The notes under the pieces: model-generated
The model's input: the letters and a program-made list of their open reading frames with translations, nothing else
The model's database searches: none
Told to the model about the DNA's origin: nothing
In this document: in pieces, positions 21,047 through 30,074 of the stretch
Numbering within the stretch: position 1 is the first letter of the stretch
Layout: the number at the start of each line of letters is the position of its first letter
Program-made: the position numbers and the translations under genes
Assembly (NCBI RefSeq): GCF_014195325.1
Contig: NZ_JACIBK010000007.1
Coordinates: forward strand, 1-64,000
Length of the DNA: 64,000 nucleotides
Direction: 5' to 3'
From: Rhizobium sp. BK650
GTDB taxonomy: Bacteria > Pseudomonadota > Alphaproteobacteria > Rhizobiales > Rhizobiaceae

Positions 21047-21499
21047 ATGTCGAAGAAACGTACGCCTGAGGGCGATGCCTTTGCCGCTCTCTCGATCGCT
21101 GTGCTCCGCCTTTCCGCCCATCTGCAGGCAGAGGGCGATGCGCTTGCCAAACCCGCTGGGCAGACCAGCGCGCGCTGGCAGGTGCTCGCTGCGGCCGATC
21201 ACGCACCGATGTCGGTTGCCGACGCGGCGCGTACCCTCGGTCTTGCGCGCCAAGGCGTGCAGCGGATCGCCGATCTTCTTGAGGGCGAGGGGCTGATTGC
21301 CTATCGCGCCAACCCGGTCCACCAGCGTGCCAAGCTGATGGAACTGACTGATGCGGGGAAGAGAGCGCTTGCCGACATCTCCGCCCGCCAGGCGGTATGG
21401 GCAAACGCACACGGTGCCGCTTATGGCGAGGAGCGGCTGCGCCATGCCGCCAGCCTCATCAACCAGATAATTGCCAGTTTTCAAGACAGCAGAGATTAG
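21047..21499 (+). CDS. MarR family transcriptional regulator
   Basis: 150 residues with the MarR winged helix: TSARWQVLAAADHAPMSVAD then GLARQGVQRIADLLEGEGLI and the wing RANPVHQRAKLMELTDAG. Probably an autorepressor acting at the palindromes just upstream and controlling the divergent GFA gene. The inducer cannot be inferred. Confidence 0.88.
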   Translation: MSKKRTPEGDAFAALSIAVLRLSAHLQAEGDALAKPAGQTSARWQVLAAADHAPMSVADAARTLGLARQGVQRIADLLEGEGLIAYRANPVHQRAKLMELTDAGKRALADISARQAVWANAHGAAYGEERLRHAASLINQIIASFQDSRD

Positions 21500-21511
21500 G
21501 ACCGAACGTCC

Positions 21512-21862
21512 TCAAAGCGGACGATTGATGTTTTTGTAGGTCTCGTCCAGCTGCTTCAACCGTTCCTGATAGGCGGCGCCAATGCAGGCGGCATCGCCAC
21601 CGCAGGCCTGCCGTTTCTTCAGCCATGCTGTCTGCTCGTCCTGCAATGTACCGCGCGAGCCCATGGCCAACAGGCCGGACAACAACTCGAAGGTCGTCAC
21701 CATCTTCACATCGGCGTCGTTGAGCGATCGGTTCTCGCATATCATCCTCTCATCCGGCTGCAGCTCCTTTGCATCGCAGTCGAAACTCGCTGCCAGCGCG
21801 CCGCGCGGTGCAAACGCGAGAAGCATGGCACAGACTGCGGCTGATTGAATGATGGTCTTCAT
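21512..21862 (-). CDS. Secreted LprI-like (DUF1311) small protein
   Basis: 116 residues from MKTIIQSAAVCAMLLAFAP, a cleavable signal peptide ending near ALAA. The mature part has four cysteines and the pattern FDCDAKELQPDERMICENRS ... CGGDAACIGAAYQERLKQL, which matches the lysozyme-inhibitor LprI N-terminal family. Likely periplasmic. A start four codons earlier is possible. Confidence 0.7.
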   Translation of the reverse strand: MKTIIQSAAVCAMLLAFAPRGALAASFDCDAKELQPDERMICENRSLNDADVKMVTTFELLSGLLAMGSRGTLQDEQTAWLKKRQACGGDAACIGAAYQERLKQLDETYKNINRPL

Positions 21863-22135
21863 AATCTCTCCCACTGAAAGGGCACTTTGTCGGCTTCACA
21901 GCAAAGATGATGCAGGTCGGTTCTGTGGCAAGGATCAAACCCATCCGCAGCCTGCAAGGCGGTGTCCCTGGTCGGTGACTGCCCCTGCTTTTAGACTTAA
22001 ATATCAGTAACCTGCTTCACTTTCCTGATTCAGATTCCCATATTCGTATTGCTCGATCTTCCATGCTTCCGCCCTCTTTCCTTTCTAGCGTCGGGCGCTA
22101 GAACATTTTCTTGAGAGCATTTCAAAAGGATTCCC

Positions 22136-23536
22136 ATGCAAGGCCTGTTCAAACACGCCTCCGTTTCCCTTCTGGCATTGATGCTTCTGCTGCCGGCGGT
22201 CGCCGAAGCACAAATCAAGACCGTGCCGGAAAGCCAGATGCAGATGCAGCTTTCCTTCGCGCCGCTCGTCAAACAGACTACGGGCGCCGTCGTGAATGTC
22301 TATGCCGAGAAGACCATTCAACGGCAGTCGCCCTTTGCCGGCGATCCCTTCTTCGAGCAGTTCTTCGGCCAGCAGATGCCGAACCGCTCCGAGAAGCAGT
22401 CTTCGCTCGGCTCCGGCGTCATCGTCGAGGCGAACGGCACTGTCGTGACCAACAACCACGTCATCGATGGCGCCGACGATATCAAGGTCGCACTGTCCGA
22501 TGGCCGCGAATTCCCCTGCAAGGTCGTCCTGCGTGACGACCGCGTCGATCTTGCGGTGCTGAAGATCGACAGCAAGGCCGATTTTCCGACGCTGCCGATC
22601 GGTAATTCCGATGCGGTAGAGGTCGGTGACCTCGTACTGGCGATCGGCAATCCGTTCGGTGTCGGGCAGACCGTGACGAGCGGCATTGTTTCTGCTCTTG
22701 CCCGCAACCAGGTCGTGAAGAACGAGTTCGGCTTCTTCATTCAGACAGATGCTTCGATCAATCCCGGCAATTCCGGCGGCGCGCTGATGAACATGAAGGG
22801 CGAATTGATCGGCATCAACACGGCGATCTTCTCGCGAGGCGGCGGGTCGAACGGTATCGGTTTTGCCATTCCCGCCAACCTCGTCAAGGTCTTCCTCGCC
22901 TCGGCCGATTCCGGCGTCAAATCATTCGAGCGCCCCTATATCGGCGCAAGCTTTGATCCGGTGACCTCTGAAGTCGCAGATGCACTCGGGCTCGACAAAG
23001 CGCGCGGCGCACTGATCGCCAAGGTTACGGCAAATAGCCCGGCAGCCAAGGCAGGCCTCAAGGTGGGTCAGGTCATCACCGCCGTCGACGGCATCCCGGT
23101 CGAACATCCGGATGCGCTCCTCTATCGGTTGACGACGGCTGGTCTCGGCAAATCCGTCAACCTGACGGTCATGGAAAGCGGGCACGAACAGCAGTTGACG
23201 CTTGCCCTTGCTCGCGCACCGGAAACCCAGCCTCGAGACCAGCGCACGATTGGCGGACGCACGCCGTTTACCGGCGCGGTCGTGGAAAATCTCTCGCCGC
23301 GCGTGGCGGATGAACTTAGGATGCCACTCGATTCAACGGGGGTTGTTATATCCGACGTCGAGGGCGGCTCGCCCGCTTCCCGGCTGGGTTTCGAGCCGAA
23401 GGATATCATCGTCTCCGTCAATGGAGCAGAAGTGAAGACCAGCCGCGATCTGCAGGAGATCGCCGATTCGGATCCCGAGCTCTGGCGGGTGGAGATCGAG
23501 CGCGATGGTCAGCGTATCAGGCAGTTCTTCCGATGA
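22136..23536 (+). CDS. degQ: Do-family periplasmic serine endoprotease with two PDZ domains
   Basis: 466 residues. A signal peptide (residues 1-25, ending AEAQ) leads to the trypsin-like domain with His108 (NNHVIDG), Asp138 (DLAVLKID) and Ser213 (NPGNSGGA). Two PDZ domains follow, at about 265-350 and 370-460. It degrades or refolds misfolded envelope proteins. Whether it is DegP- or DegQ-like is not resolved. Its stop overlaps the rarA start (ATGA). Confidence 0.88.
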   Translation: MQGLFKHASVSLLALMLLLPAVAEAQIKTVPESQMQMQLSFAPLVKQTTGAVVNVYAEKTIQRQSPFAGDPFFEQFFGQQMPNRSEKQSSLGSGVIVEANGTVVTNNHVIDGADDIKVALSDGREFPCKVVLRDDRVDLAVLKIDSKADFPTLPIGNSDAVEVGDLVLAIGNPFGVGQTVTSGIVSALARNQVVKNEFGFFIQTDASINPGNSGGALMNMKGELIGINTAIFSRGGGSNGIGFAIPANLVKVFLASADSGVKSFERPYIGASFDPVTSEVADALGLDKARGALIAKVTANSPAAKAGLKVGQVITAVDGIPVEHPDALLYRLTTAGLGKSVNLTVMESGHEQQLTLALARAPETQPRDQRTIGGRTPFTGAVVENLSPRVADELRMPLDSTGVVISDVEGGSPASRLGFEPKDIIVSVNGAEVKTSRDLQEIADSDPELWRVEIERDGQRIRQFFR

Positions 23537-24849
23537 GTGACGATCTCTTCGCGCCGCGTGTTCCGGAGGAGGTCGCCAGCCAGCGGCCGCTTGCCGATCG
23601 TCTGAGGCCGAAGACGCTTGGAGAAGTCACCGGTCAGGAACATCTGACCGGTGAGGATGGCGTTTTGCGCCGGATGATCGACAGCGGCTCTCTTGGCTCG
23701 ATGATCTTCTGGGGGCCGCCCGGTACCGGCAAGACGACGGTCGCGAGGCTGCTGTCGGGCGAGGCGGGCCTGGCCTTCGAACAAATATCTGCGATCTTCT
23801 CCGGCGTTGCCGATCTGAAGAAGGTGTTCGAGGCGGCCCGCATGCGCCGCATGGATGGCCGCCAGACGCTGCTCTTCGTCGATGAGATCCACCGCTTCAA
23901 CCGTGCCCAGCAGGATAGCTTTCTGCCGGTCATGGAGGACGGCACTGTCATCCTCGTCGGTGCGACAACTGAGAATCCGTCTTTCGAACTCAATGCCGCT
24001 CTTTTGTCTCGCGCCCGCGTGCTGACTTTTAAGTCGCATGACGAGCAGAGCCTTGAGGAATTGCTGAAGCGAGCAGAGACGGCCGAGAGCAGACCATTAC
24101 CCTTGACCGAAGATGCGCGCGCCAGCCTGATCCGTATGGCCGACGGCGATGGTCGCGCCGTTTTGACGCTGGCCGAGGAAGTCTGGCGTGCTGCTCGTGA
24201 AGGCGAGACCTTCGATACCGAGGGCCTGACGCGCATCGTCCAGCGCCGCGCGCCCGTCTATGACAAGGCGCAGGACGGTCACTACAACCTGATTTCGGCC
24301 CTTCACAAATCGGTACGCGGTTCCGATCCGGACGCTGCGCTTTATTATCTCGCCCGTATGTTCGATGCCGGCGAAGACCCGCTCTACCTTGGCCGACGGC
24401 TGGTGCGTATGGCCGTGGAGGATATTGGCCTCGCCGATCCGCAGGCGCTGGTAATCTGCAATGCCGCCAAGGACGCCTATGACTATCTCGGGTCGCCGGA
24501 AGGCGAATTGGCCTTGGCGGAAGCCTGCGTCTATCTTGCGACCGCACCGAAATCGAACGCGGTCTATACTGCCTTCAAGGCTGCGACCATGGCTGCCAAA
24601 CAGAATGGTTCGCTCCTGCCGCCGAAGCACATCCTGAACGCACCAACAAAGCTGATGAAGGGCGAGGGGTATGGCGAAGGCTATCGCTACGATCACGATG
24701 AGCCGGATGCCTTCTCGGGCCAGGACTATTTTCCAGAAAAGATGGGCCGCCAGACCTTCTACGATCCGCCCGAACGCGGTTTTGAACGTGAGATCCGCAA
24801 GCGGCTGGACTGGTGGGCAAAACTTCGCAAGGAGCGCAACCCGCGCTGA
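23533..24849 (+). CDS. rarA: Replication-associated recombination protein RarA (MgsA)
   Basis: 438 residues. AAA+ ATPase with Walker A GPPGTGKT (61-68), Walker B LLFVDE (113-118) and the MgsA C-terminal part (KAPKSN-type segment LATAPKSNAVYTAFKAA, and GEGYGEGYRYDHDEPDAF). It acts at stalled replication forks. Coupled to the protease gene by a four-base overlap, an arrangement I recall from other rhizobia. Confidence 0.95.
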   Translation: MSDDLFAPRVPEEVASQRPLADRLRPKTLGEVTGQEHLTGEDGVLRRMIDSGSLGSMIFWGPPGTGKTTVARLLSGEAGLAFEQISAIFSGVADLKKVFEAARMRRMDGRQTLLFVDEIHRFNRAQQDSFLPVMEDGTVILVGATTENPSFELNAALLSRARVLTFKSHDEQSLEELLKRAETAESRPLPLTEDARASLIRMADGDGRAVLTLAEEVWRAAREGETFDTEGLTRIVQRRAPVYDKAQDGHYNLISALHKSVRGSDPDAALYYLARMFDAGEDPLYLGRRLVRMAVEDIGLADPQALVICNAAKDAYDYLGSPEGELALAEACVYLATAPKSNAVYTAFKAATMAAKQNGSLLPPKHILNAPTKLMKGEGYGEGYRYDHDEPDAFSGQDYFPEKMGRQTFYDPPERGFEREIRKRLDWWAKLRKERNPR

Positions 24850-24861
24850 GATCGGGGGAAC

Positions 24862-25164
24862 TCAGGCGCGCTTCTGCGCGGCGGGTGCATTGATCAGCTT
24901 GACTGAGGAGTCTGCCAACCCGTGATGGCCTTCCATGTCGACGATGACATGCCAATGTCCGCTTTCCGGAATAGCCAACTTGACGGGCGATTTGCGCGCG
25001 ACACCACCAATATATTTGAAATCGAGCACTTCGGTGAACCGCTGGAAATTCGGCGCCGTCATCAGCCGCACATTGTTCACAGCGCTGAGCGACACTTCGA
25101 TGATCGTTCCAGCACGCTGTTCCCTAAGGTCGTAATGGGTGAAGCGGAAGTTTGGTTTCGGCAT
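24862..25164 (-). CDS. DUF1883 domain protein
   Basis: 100 residues from MPKPNFRFTHYDLREQRAGT. The pattern LSAVNNVRLMTAPNFQRF ... RKSPVKLAIPESGHWHVIVD is that of DUF1883, a domain sometimes joined to TIR modules; here it stands alone. The frame extends upstream but this ATG begins the recognisable domain. Function unknown. It converges on rarA. Confidence 0.7.
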   Translation of the reverse strand: MPKPNFRFTHYDLREQRAGTIIEVSLSAVNNVRLMTAPNFQRFTEVLDFKYIGGVARKSPVKLAIPESGHWHVIVDMEGHHGLADSSVKLINAPAAQKRA

Positions 25165-25288
25165 TGGTCTCGCGGCATATGAAGTCTCTGCATGCGGGAC
25201 TTTACCAGGATGGCGGTTAAGGAAAAGTTGGAGATCTATGGTCCCGGACCGTTCCTGCTGTGCCAAAATAGCAGGAACGGCTCCGTAT

Positions 25289-25543
25289 TTAGTGGATGTT
25301 ACCGGCGCCACGCCCAAGAGGCGCAAAATCGAGCACTACGCCTGCGCTCACGCGGCAGATATCATCCGCATTGTGGTTGCACTCTTCTGCAGCGAAATGG
25401 AGGGCCGCCGCTTCATTGATGAAGAGGCCGCCGACGAGCCCCTCGCGATCCTGAACGATCCAGCGGCCACCCCTGTCACGGCCCACGGTGAAACGGGCCG
25501 GACGGGCGGTTGTGGGAGCCGAAATCTGCCGTGCATTTGCCAT
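25289..25543 (-). CDS. Small conserved-looking hypothetical protein
   Basis: 84 residues from MANARQISAPTTARPARFTV. I do not recognise a named family; the segment FTVGRDRGGRWIVQDREGLV resembles small rhizobial proteins carrying a W-x-V-x-D core. Codon choice is normal for the region. It is flanked by intergenic sequence on both sides. Confidence 0.5.
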   Translation of the reverse strand: MANARQISAPTTARPARFTVGRDRGGRWIVQDREGLVGGLFINEAAALHFAAEECNHNADDICRVSAGVVLDFAPLGRGAGNIH

Positions 25544-25589
25544 TGTCGTGATCCCCGATCCGGCGCTTACTGGGAAATAAGGTGGAAGC

Positions 25590-25751
25590 TCATCTGCACG
25601 AGCCCGGCGAAAGCCATGACGGCCCCGAGCCGCGGTGCGAGGCGGCCAGGCCGGCAAACAGCGGATGGGAGGGATCAGCCGAAACTGCACAGGCGCTTTC
25701 GCTACGTTGCAGCGGGTCAGCCTTGGCAGGCGTATCAGTCAGGCGTGACAT
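25590..25751 (-). CDS. Possible 53-residue protein, perhaps frameshifted
   Basis: The ATG at 25751 has AAAGGAC seven bases upstream, a good ribosome binding site, and reads MSRLTDTPAKADPLQRSESA before a stop at 25590. In another frame the same stretch ends LGAVMAFAGLVQMSFHLISQ and a stop, which looks like a genuine membrane C-terminus. The gene may therefore carry an indel. Without homologues I cannot decide. Confidence 0.3.
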   Translation of the reverse strand: MSRLTDTPAKADPLQRSESACAVSADPSHPLFAGLAASHRGSGPSWLSPGSCR

Positions 25752-25873
25752 CGTTTGTCCTTTCGAAGTCTAACTCAACCGCCGTAAGATGGCTGCGGCG
25801 GTGTCACGCTCATCAAGATAGATGCGGGCGGATAGGGTTTCCATTTGGCGCCGCAAGTAAAAACATTAAAATC

Positions 25874-26794
25874 TCATAGGGATAGCGCGATGCGCTGGGT
25901 GCCGCCGCCGACAAAGGGAGAAAGCGCGGATACAATCGCAGCGCGGCTTTCCGCTTCGGCCGGTACCAGCGGCAGGCGAAGATCGGCTTTCGTGCCGCGC
26001 AGCACCTGCAGCGCGTATTTCAGCCGGGCAGGATCGCTCTCCGAACCCAGCGCCGTCAGAACCGGATGCAGCCTGTCGCTGAGCGCTAGCGCTGCAGAGA
26101 TATAGCTCCCATAAGCTGCCTGCTGCAGCGAGGTGACGAGGCGCGGGAGGATATTGGCAGCCGCCGATACGATGCCGTCACCACCCGCCAGATGAAAGGA
26201 AAGCGCCGTGCCGTCGTGGCCGGACAGGAAACGGAAGCGATGTCGCAGCGCCGGCGGCAGGTTGGCGAAGCGGGCGATATCCCCGGTTGCATCGACGATA
26301 GCGACAATCGCGTCGAGTTCGGCCAGTCGCGCAAGCGTTGCCACCGTCAAGTCGCTCGCCGTGCGAGATGGCGCATTCTCGACCAGAACGGGCAGATTGC
26401 TTGCCGCGGCGATTTGTTTGAAATGATGGAGAATGCCCTTTTGTCCCGGCTTGGAATAATAGGGCACGGTGAGAAGCACGGCGCGCGCGCCGCATTCTTC
26501 CGCATCGCGTATCAGGGAGATCGTGCTTTCGGTGCAATTGGTTCCGGCCGCGGCGATGACCGGAATACGGTCCGCCGCGGCCCGAATGCAGATGTCGAGC
26601 ACCATGCGGCGTTCCTGCGGTGAGAGGCTGAGCCCTTCACCCGCCGCCGTGCAGACGGCAAGTCCGTCGACCCCGCTCAGCACCTGCCATTCAACGAGAG
26701 CTTCCAGTGCCGCCCCGTCGACCTCACCGTTTCGGAACGGCGTGACAAGCGCGGTGATCGTGCCGCCCGGGCGCAGTCTTCCTGTACTGTTCAT
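25874..26794 (-). CDS. DapA/DHDPS-family protein without the catalytic lysine
   Basis: 306 residues with the fold markers of the dihydrodipicolinate synthase / N-acetylneuraminate lyase family (GGTITALVTPF, VPYYSKPGQKG, NAPSRTASDL). The Schiff-base Lys of IKEATG is Val167 here (AIVDATGD), the Tyr of LYNVPSRT is Glu139 (LVENAPSRT), and the GTTGE motif is TAAGE. A normal aldolase mechanism is therefore not possible. Probably not a lysine-synthesis enzyme; role unknown. A 52-residue membrane protein gene ends eight bases upstream. Confidence 0.85.
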   Translation of the reverse strand: MNSTGRLRPGGTITALVTPFRNGEVDGAALEALVEWQVLSGVDGLAVCTAAGEGLSLSPQERRMVLDICIRAAADRIPVIAAAGTNCTESTISLIRDAEECGARAVLLTVPYYSKPGQKGILHHFKQIAAASNLPVLVENAPSRTASDLTVATLARLAELDAIVAIVDATGDIARFANLPPALRHRFRFLSGHDGTALSFHLAGGDGIVSAAANILPRLVTSLQQAAYGSYISAALALSDRLHPVLTALGSESDPARLKYALQVLRGTKADLRLPLVPAEAESRAAIVSALSPFVGGGTQRIALSL

Positions 26795-26802
26795 GATCGA
26801 CC

Positions 26803-26961
26803 TCAGATCGAGCCCAGGATCACATAGAGTTCGACGCAGGCGAGGACGATGCCGAACCCCATCAGCGCGTGAGCCGTGCGCTTCTCGCGCATCTTCCGCT
26901 TGCCGCGCGTAATGCGGTGCGGGCGAAGCGGCAGATATTGACGAGGCATGACATCTCGCAT
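26803..26961 (-). CDS. Small single-span membrane protein (52 residues)
   Basis: MRDVMPRQYLPLRPHRITRG starts a basic N-terminal half (many Arg/Lys), followed by one hydrophobic helix (ALMGFGIVLACVELYVILGS). By the positive-inside rule the N-terminus faces the cytoplasm. An internal ATG at 26949 is possible. The stop is eight bases before the DapA-like gene, so the two are probably one operon. No family recognised. Confidence 0.55.
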   Translation of the reverse strand: MRDVMPRQYLPLRPHRITRGKRKMREKRTAHALMGFGIVLACVELYVILGSI

Positions 26962-27065
26962 GGCGGTAATCCTTTGCTGTTGCGGCGAAGGCTACTGCCA
27001 CGTCCGATAGGAAATCCATTCGGGGTGGAGAGCGAAGATGTAGGAATTGCATAAAGAGGCGGTCG

Positions 27066-28070
27066 TCAGCCGCCGCGCTGGTTTTCCTTGTCGAGCTGCG
27101 TGACGAGCGCCAGTATCACCTCCGAAACGGGCGTCGGCACCTTGCCAATGCGACCAAGCGCAACCACCATGCCGACGAGCGGCACGATCTCCAATGCCTT
27201 GCCGCCCAGCAGATCCTGCAGCATCGATGTGCGCACCGGGCCGATGTGGCGTGACTGCTCAAGCCTCTCCGCGATGGTGATGCTGAACGCTGCACCAAGG
27301 GCGCTGCCGACGGCACGCACCTCATTCATGATCTTGCCAACCATGTCGAACAGCGCGGGATCAGCCATGATATCGGTCATCAAGGCTCGCGTCAGCGCGC
27401 TGATGGGGTTGAAGGCTGCATTGCCCGTTAGCTTGCTCCAGATCTCATCACGGATGCGCGGCGTGGTGGAGACATTGAGGCCGGCCTTGGCGAAGAGACC
27501 GGCAATGGTTTCGAGATCGGCCGACATGTCGCCGGAGGGTTCGCCAAGCACGAAGCGGCCATTGTTGGAAAGGCGAATTTCCCCGGGATTGACGACTTCC
27601 GCACCCTGCAGCGCCACGCAGCCGATCACCCGTTCCGGCCCAATCAGCCGCCACAGCTTGCCGCCGGGATCGAGCTCGTCGAATTGCAGCTCGGCATGGC
27701 CGCTTTGCGTATCGCGATGGAAATACCACCAGGGAATGCCGTTCAGCACCATGACAACACGAGTGTCGTCCTTCAGCAGCGCCGCCATGCCTTCCGCCGC
27801 TGGGCCGAGCTGGTGGCCCTTGAGGCCGGTGATGACGAGATCCTGCGGCGGCAGCGTGGTCGGATCATCCGTCGCAGTGATCCTGATATTGATCGGTTTG
27901 TCAGCATCGGCTTCGTGCAGGGAAAGGCCGTTCTTGCGGATCGCTTCCAGATGCGCGCCGCGCGCAACGACGGAAATGGTCGCATCGTCGCCGAGCCGGC
28001 TCGCAAGCTTGACGGCAATTGCGCCGCCGAGGGCGCCGGCCCCGTAGATACAGATGGATGTGCTCGCCAT
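27066..28070 (-). CDS. Ketopantoate reductase family protein
   Basis: 334 residues from MASTSICIYGAGALGGAIAV (Rossmann GxGxxG). The C-terminal domain contains EIWSKLTGNAAFNPISALTR, with the Lys-Asn pair of 2-dehydropantoate 2-reductases. Family members reduce ketopantoate to pantoate or act on related 2-oxo acids. The neighbourhood gives no pathway, so panE identity is not certain. An alternative start lies five codons upstream. Confidence 0.8.
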   Translation of the reverse strand: MASTSICIYGAGALGGAIAVKLASRLGDDATISVVARGAHLEAIRKNGLSLHEADADKPINIRITATDDPTTLPPQDLVITGLKGHQLGPAAEGMAALLKDDTRVVMVLNGIPWWYFHRDTQSGHAELQFDELDPGGKLWRLIGPERVIGCVALQGAEVVNPGEIRLSNNGRFVLGEPSGDMSADLETIAGLFAKAGLNVSTTPRIRDEIWSKLTGNAAFNPISALTRALMTDIMADPALFDMVGKIMNEVRAVGSALGAAFSITIAERLEQSRHIGPVRTSMLQDLLGGKALEIVPLVGMVVALGRIGKVPTPVSEVILALVTQLDKENQRGG

Positions 28071-28172
28071 GTCGGCCTCTTCCACTTCGTGATGACGCGG
28101 TAGACATAGGCTATTGCGGGGCCAGGGCGAACGAGAATCTCGCTATCTCGACAATCTTCACGCCGAAATGAA

Positions 28173-28198
28173 AACAAGCGCGTCGGCGCGCGCTTGTT
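28173..28198 (-). terminator. Hairpin terminator after the SDR gene
   Basis: AACAAGCGCG (28173-28182) pairs perfectly with CGCGCTTGTT (28189-28198). Reading on the minus strand it is followed by TTCATTT and lies 22 bases after the SDR stop. Confidence 0.7.
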
Positions 28199-28220
28199 GT
28201 CGCGGAGAGGTCAGGCCTGC

Positions 28221-29060
28221 TTAAGCGCCCGGCTCGAAGTCGGTGGAGACGGCGAGCTTGCGCCACCGGGCAAGTTCCTTTTCGACATTGGCATGTTCTT
28301 CCTCAATCTTGGCGACCGTGTCGCTGCCGAAGGGCATGCGCAGCGGCGGGTTGGCGGCGTTCACCATTTCCATGATGCCGGCGGACAGCTTTGCCGGATC
28401 GCCCGGCTGGGCATGGTTGGCGCTGGCTGCGAAGTCGCGCATGTCGCCGGCCGGCGTTCCGACATAATCGGGGATGGTGGCCGGGCTGATCGCCAGTGAG
28501 TTGTCATGCAGGAAGTCCGTGCGGAAGAAGCCGGGCTCAATGATCGTGACCTTGATGCCGAAAGGTTCGACTTCGGTCGCCAGCGATTCCGACAGGCCTT
28601 CGACAGCAAACTTCGTGGAGCCGTAGACGCCCCAGCCGGGAAAACCATAGTAACCACCGATCGAGGAAAAGTTCAGGATATGGCCGGCGCGCTGGCGGCG
28701 CATGTAGGGCAGCACGGCGCGGGTGACCTTGAGCAGGCCGAAGACATTGGTGCCGTAGATCTTTTCGATTTCCTCTGCCGTTGCCTCTTCGACCGCGCCG
28801 AGAAGGCCGTAGCCGGCATTGTTGGCGAGGATATCGATACGGCCGAAGCGGGCCACTGCGGCGGCAGCAGCTTCCTTGGCCTGTTCCTCGTTGGTGACGT
28901 CGAGAGCGACGGCAAGCAGGTTCGAATGATCGCCGAACTGGTCGGTGATGGTCTTCGGGTTGCGGGCGCTGGCAACGACGGCGTCGCCGTTATCAAGAGC
29001 GTCCTTCGTCATCAACGCGCCGAAACCGCGTGATGCACCCGTGATGAACCAGATTTTCAT
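28221..29060 (-). CDS. SDR family oxidoreductase
   Basis: 279 residues. Classical short-chain dehydrogenase with the cofactor motif TGASRGFG near the N-terminus, NNAGYG, and the catalytic YxxxK in YGSTKFAVEG. Substrate unknown. It is divergent from a LysR-type regulator, its likely activator; the 122-base gap carries an inverted repeat suited to a LysR site. Confidence 0.88.
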   Translation of the reverse strand: MKIWFITGASRGFGALMTKDALDNGDAVVASARNPKTITDQFGDHSNLLAVALDVTNEEQAKEAAAAAVARFGRIDILANNAGYGLLGAVEEATAEEIEKIYGTNVFGLLKVTRAVLPYMRRQRAGHILNFSSIGGYYGFPGWGVYGSTKFAVEGLSESLATEVEPFGIKVTIIEPGFFRTDFLHDNSLAISPATIPDYVGTPAGDMRDFAASANHAQPGDPAKLSAGIMEMVNAANPPLRMPFGSDTVAKIEEEHANVEKELARWRKLAVSTDFEPGA

Positions 29061-29127
29061 GACAATTCCTTCCTTCGATTGTTTGTTTCAGTAGTTCGTT
29101 GCTGACGGAGAGGAATTTGACGCAATT

Positions 29128-29161
29128 GTCTCTCATGTATAAGGTTTGTTATTTGAGAGAC
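29128..29161. promoter_or_regulatory. Inverted repeat between the SDR and LysR genes
   Basis: GTCTCTCA (29128-29135) and TGAGAGAC (29154-29161) are perfect inverted arms 18 bases apart. The right arm ends 21 bases before the LysR ATG. A position between divergent regulator and target genes is what a LysR-type site would have. Confidence 0.55.
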
Positions 29162-29182
29162 TGTGATGAGCAGTATTCAGCA

Positions 29183-30070
29183 ATGAGAGCGACCGAACTG
29201 TCCGAAATGGCGGCTTTTGCCGCTGTCGCCAGACACAAGAGTTTCCGCAAGGCGGGAGAGGAAAGGGGCGTGACCGCCTCGGCGATCAGCCACGCCGTCC
29301 TCAATCTGGAAGACCGCATCGGCATACGCCTCTTGAACCGCACGACCCGCAGTGTCTCGCTGACCGAAGCTGGCGAACTTCTGCGGTCCCATCTCGATCC
29401 GGCCTTCGGTGAGATCAATTCCGCGCTCGATGCACTGAACCGCTACCGGGAAACACCCTTCGGCAGGGTACGGATCAATGTCGGCAATTCCATTGCGCCT
29501 TTCGTCGTCGGTCAGATCATCGGGCCGCTTCTGATGAAGAATCCCAACCTGCAGCTCGAAATCGCCGCCACCGACCGGTTGGTCGATATTGTCGAGGAGG
29601 GTTTCGATGCCGGCATCCGCTTTGGCGAGCGTGTGACCGAGGGTATGATCGCTGTTCGCATCAAGCCGCGCCTGCGCCTCGTCGTCGTCGGTTCACCCAA
29701 CTATTTCGAAGTCCGGCCGAAGCCCCAGACGCCGCACGATCTGAAACGGCATATCTGCATTCAGAACATGTTCCCCTCGGGAGCGCGTTATCCCTGGGAT
29801 TTCGAAAAGGATGGCCAGACGATTACCTTTCACCCGACCGGCCCGCTCTCCCTCGACGACCATGAGCTGATGACTTTGGCGGCGCTCAGCGGCGTAGGGC
29901 TCGCCTATGTCTGGGAGGGCAGGGTGGCGCCGTTGATCGCAAGCGGTCAGCTCATTCAGGTGCTGGACGAATGGTGTCAGCCGGAGGAACCGCTTTATCT
30001 CTACTATCCCAGCCGGCGGCATATTTCGGCCGGATTTCGGACGGTGATCGATGCGATCCGGGGCGATTGA
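29183..30070 (+). CDS. LysR family transcriptional regulator
   Basis: 295 residues from MRATELSEMAAFAAVARHKS. N-terminal HTH (FRKAGEERGVTASAISHAVL) and effector domain with IEIAATDRLVDIVEEGFDAG-like features. The frame is open upstream but this ATG matches LysR N-termini. Probably controls the divergent SDR gene. Confidence 0.88.
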   Translation: MRATELSEMAAFAAVARHKSFRKAGEERGVTASAISHAVLNLEDRIGIRLLNRTTRSVSLTEAGELLRSHLDPAFGEINSALDALNRYRETPFGRVRINVGNSIAPFVVGQIIGPLLMKNPNLQLEIAATDRLVDIVEEGFDAGIRFGERVTEGMIAVRIKPRLRLVVVGSPNYFEVRPKPQTPHDLKRHICIQNMFPSGARYPWDFEKDGQTITFHPTGPLSLDDHELMTLAALSGVGLAYVWEGRVAPLIASGQLIQVLDEWCQPEEPLYLYYPSRRHISAGFRTVIDAIRGD

Positions 30071-30074
30071 TCGC

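Noticed and set aside
23533..24849. Holliday-junction helicase RuvB as identity of the AAA+ gene
   Set aside because: The C-terminal sequence and length fit RarA/MgsA, and ruvA/ruvC are not adjacent.
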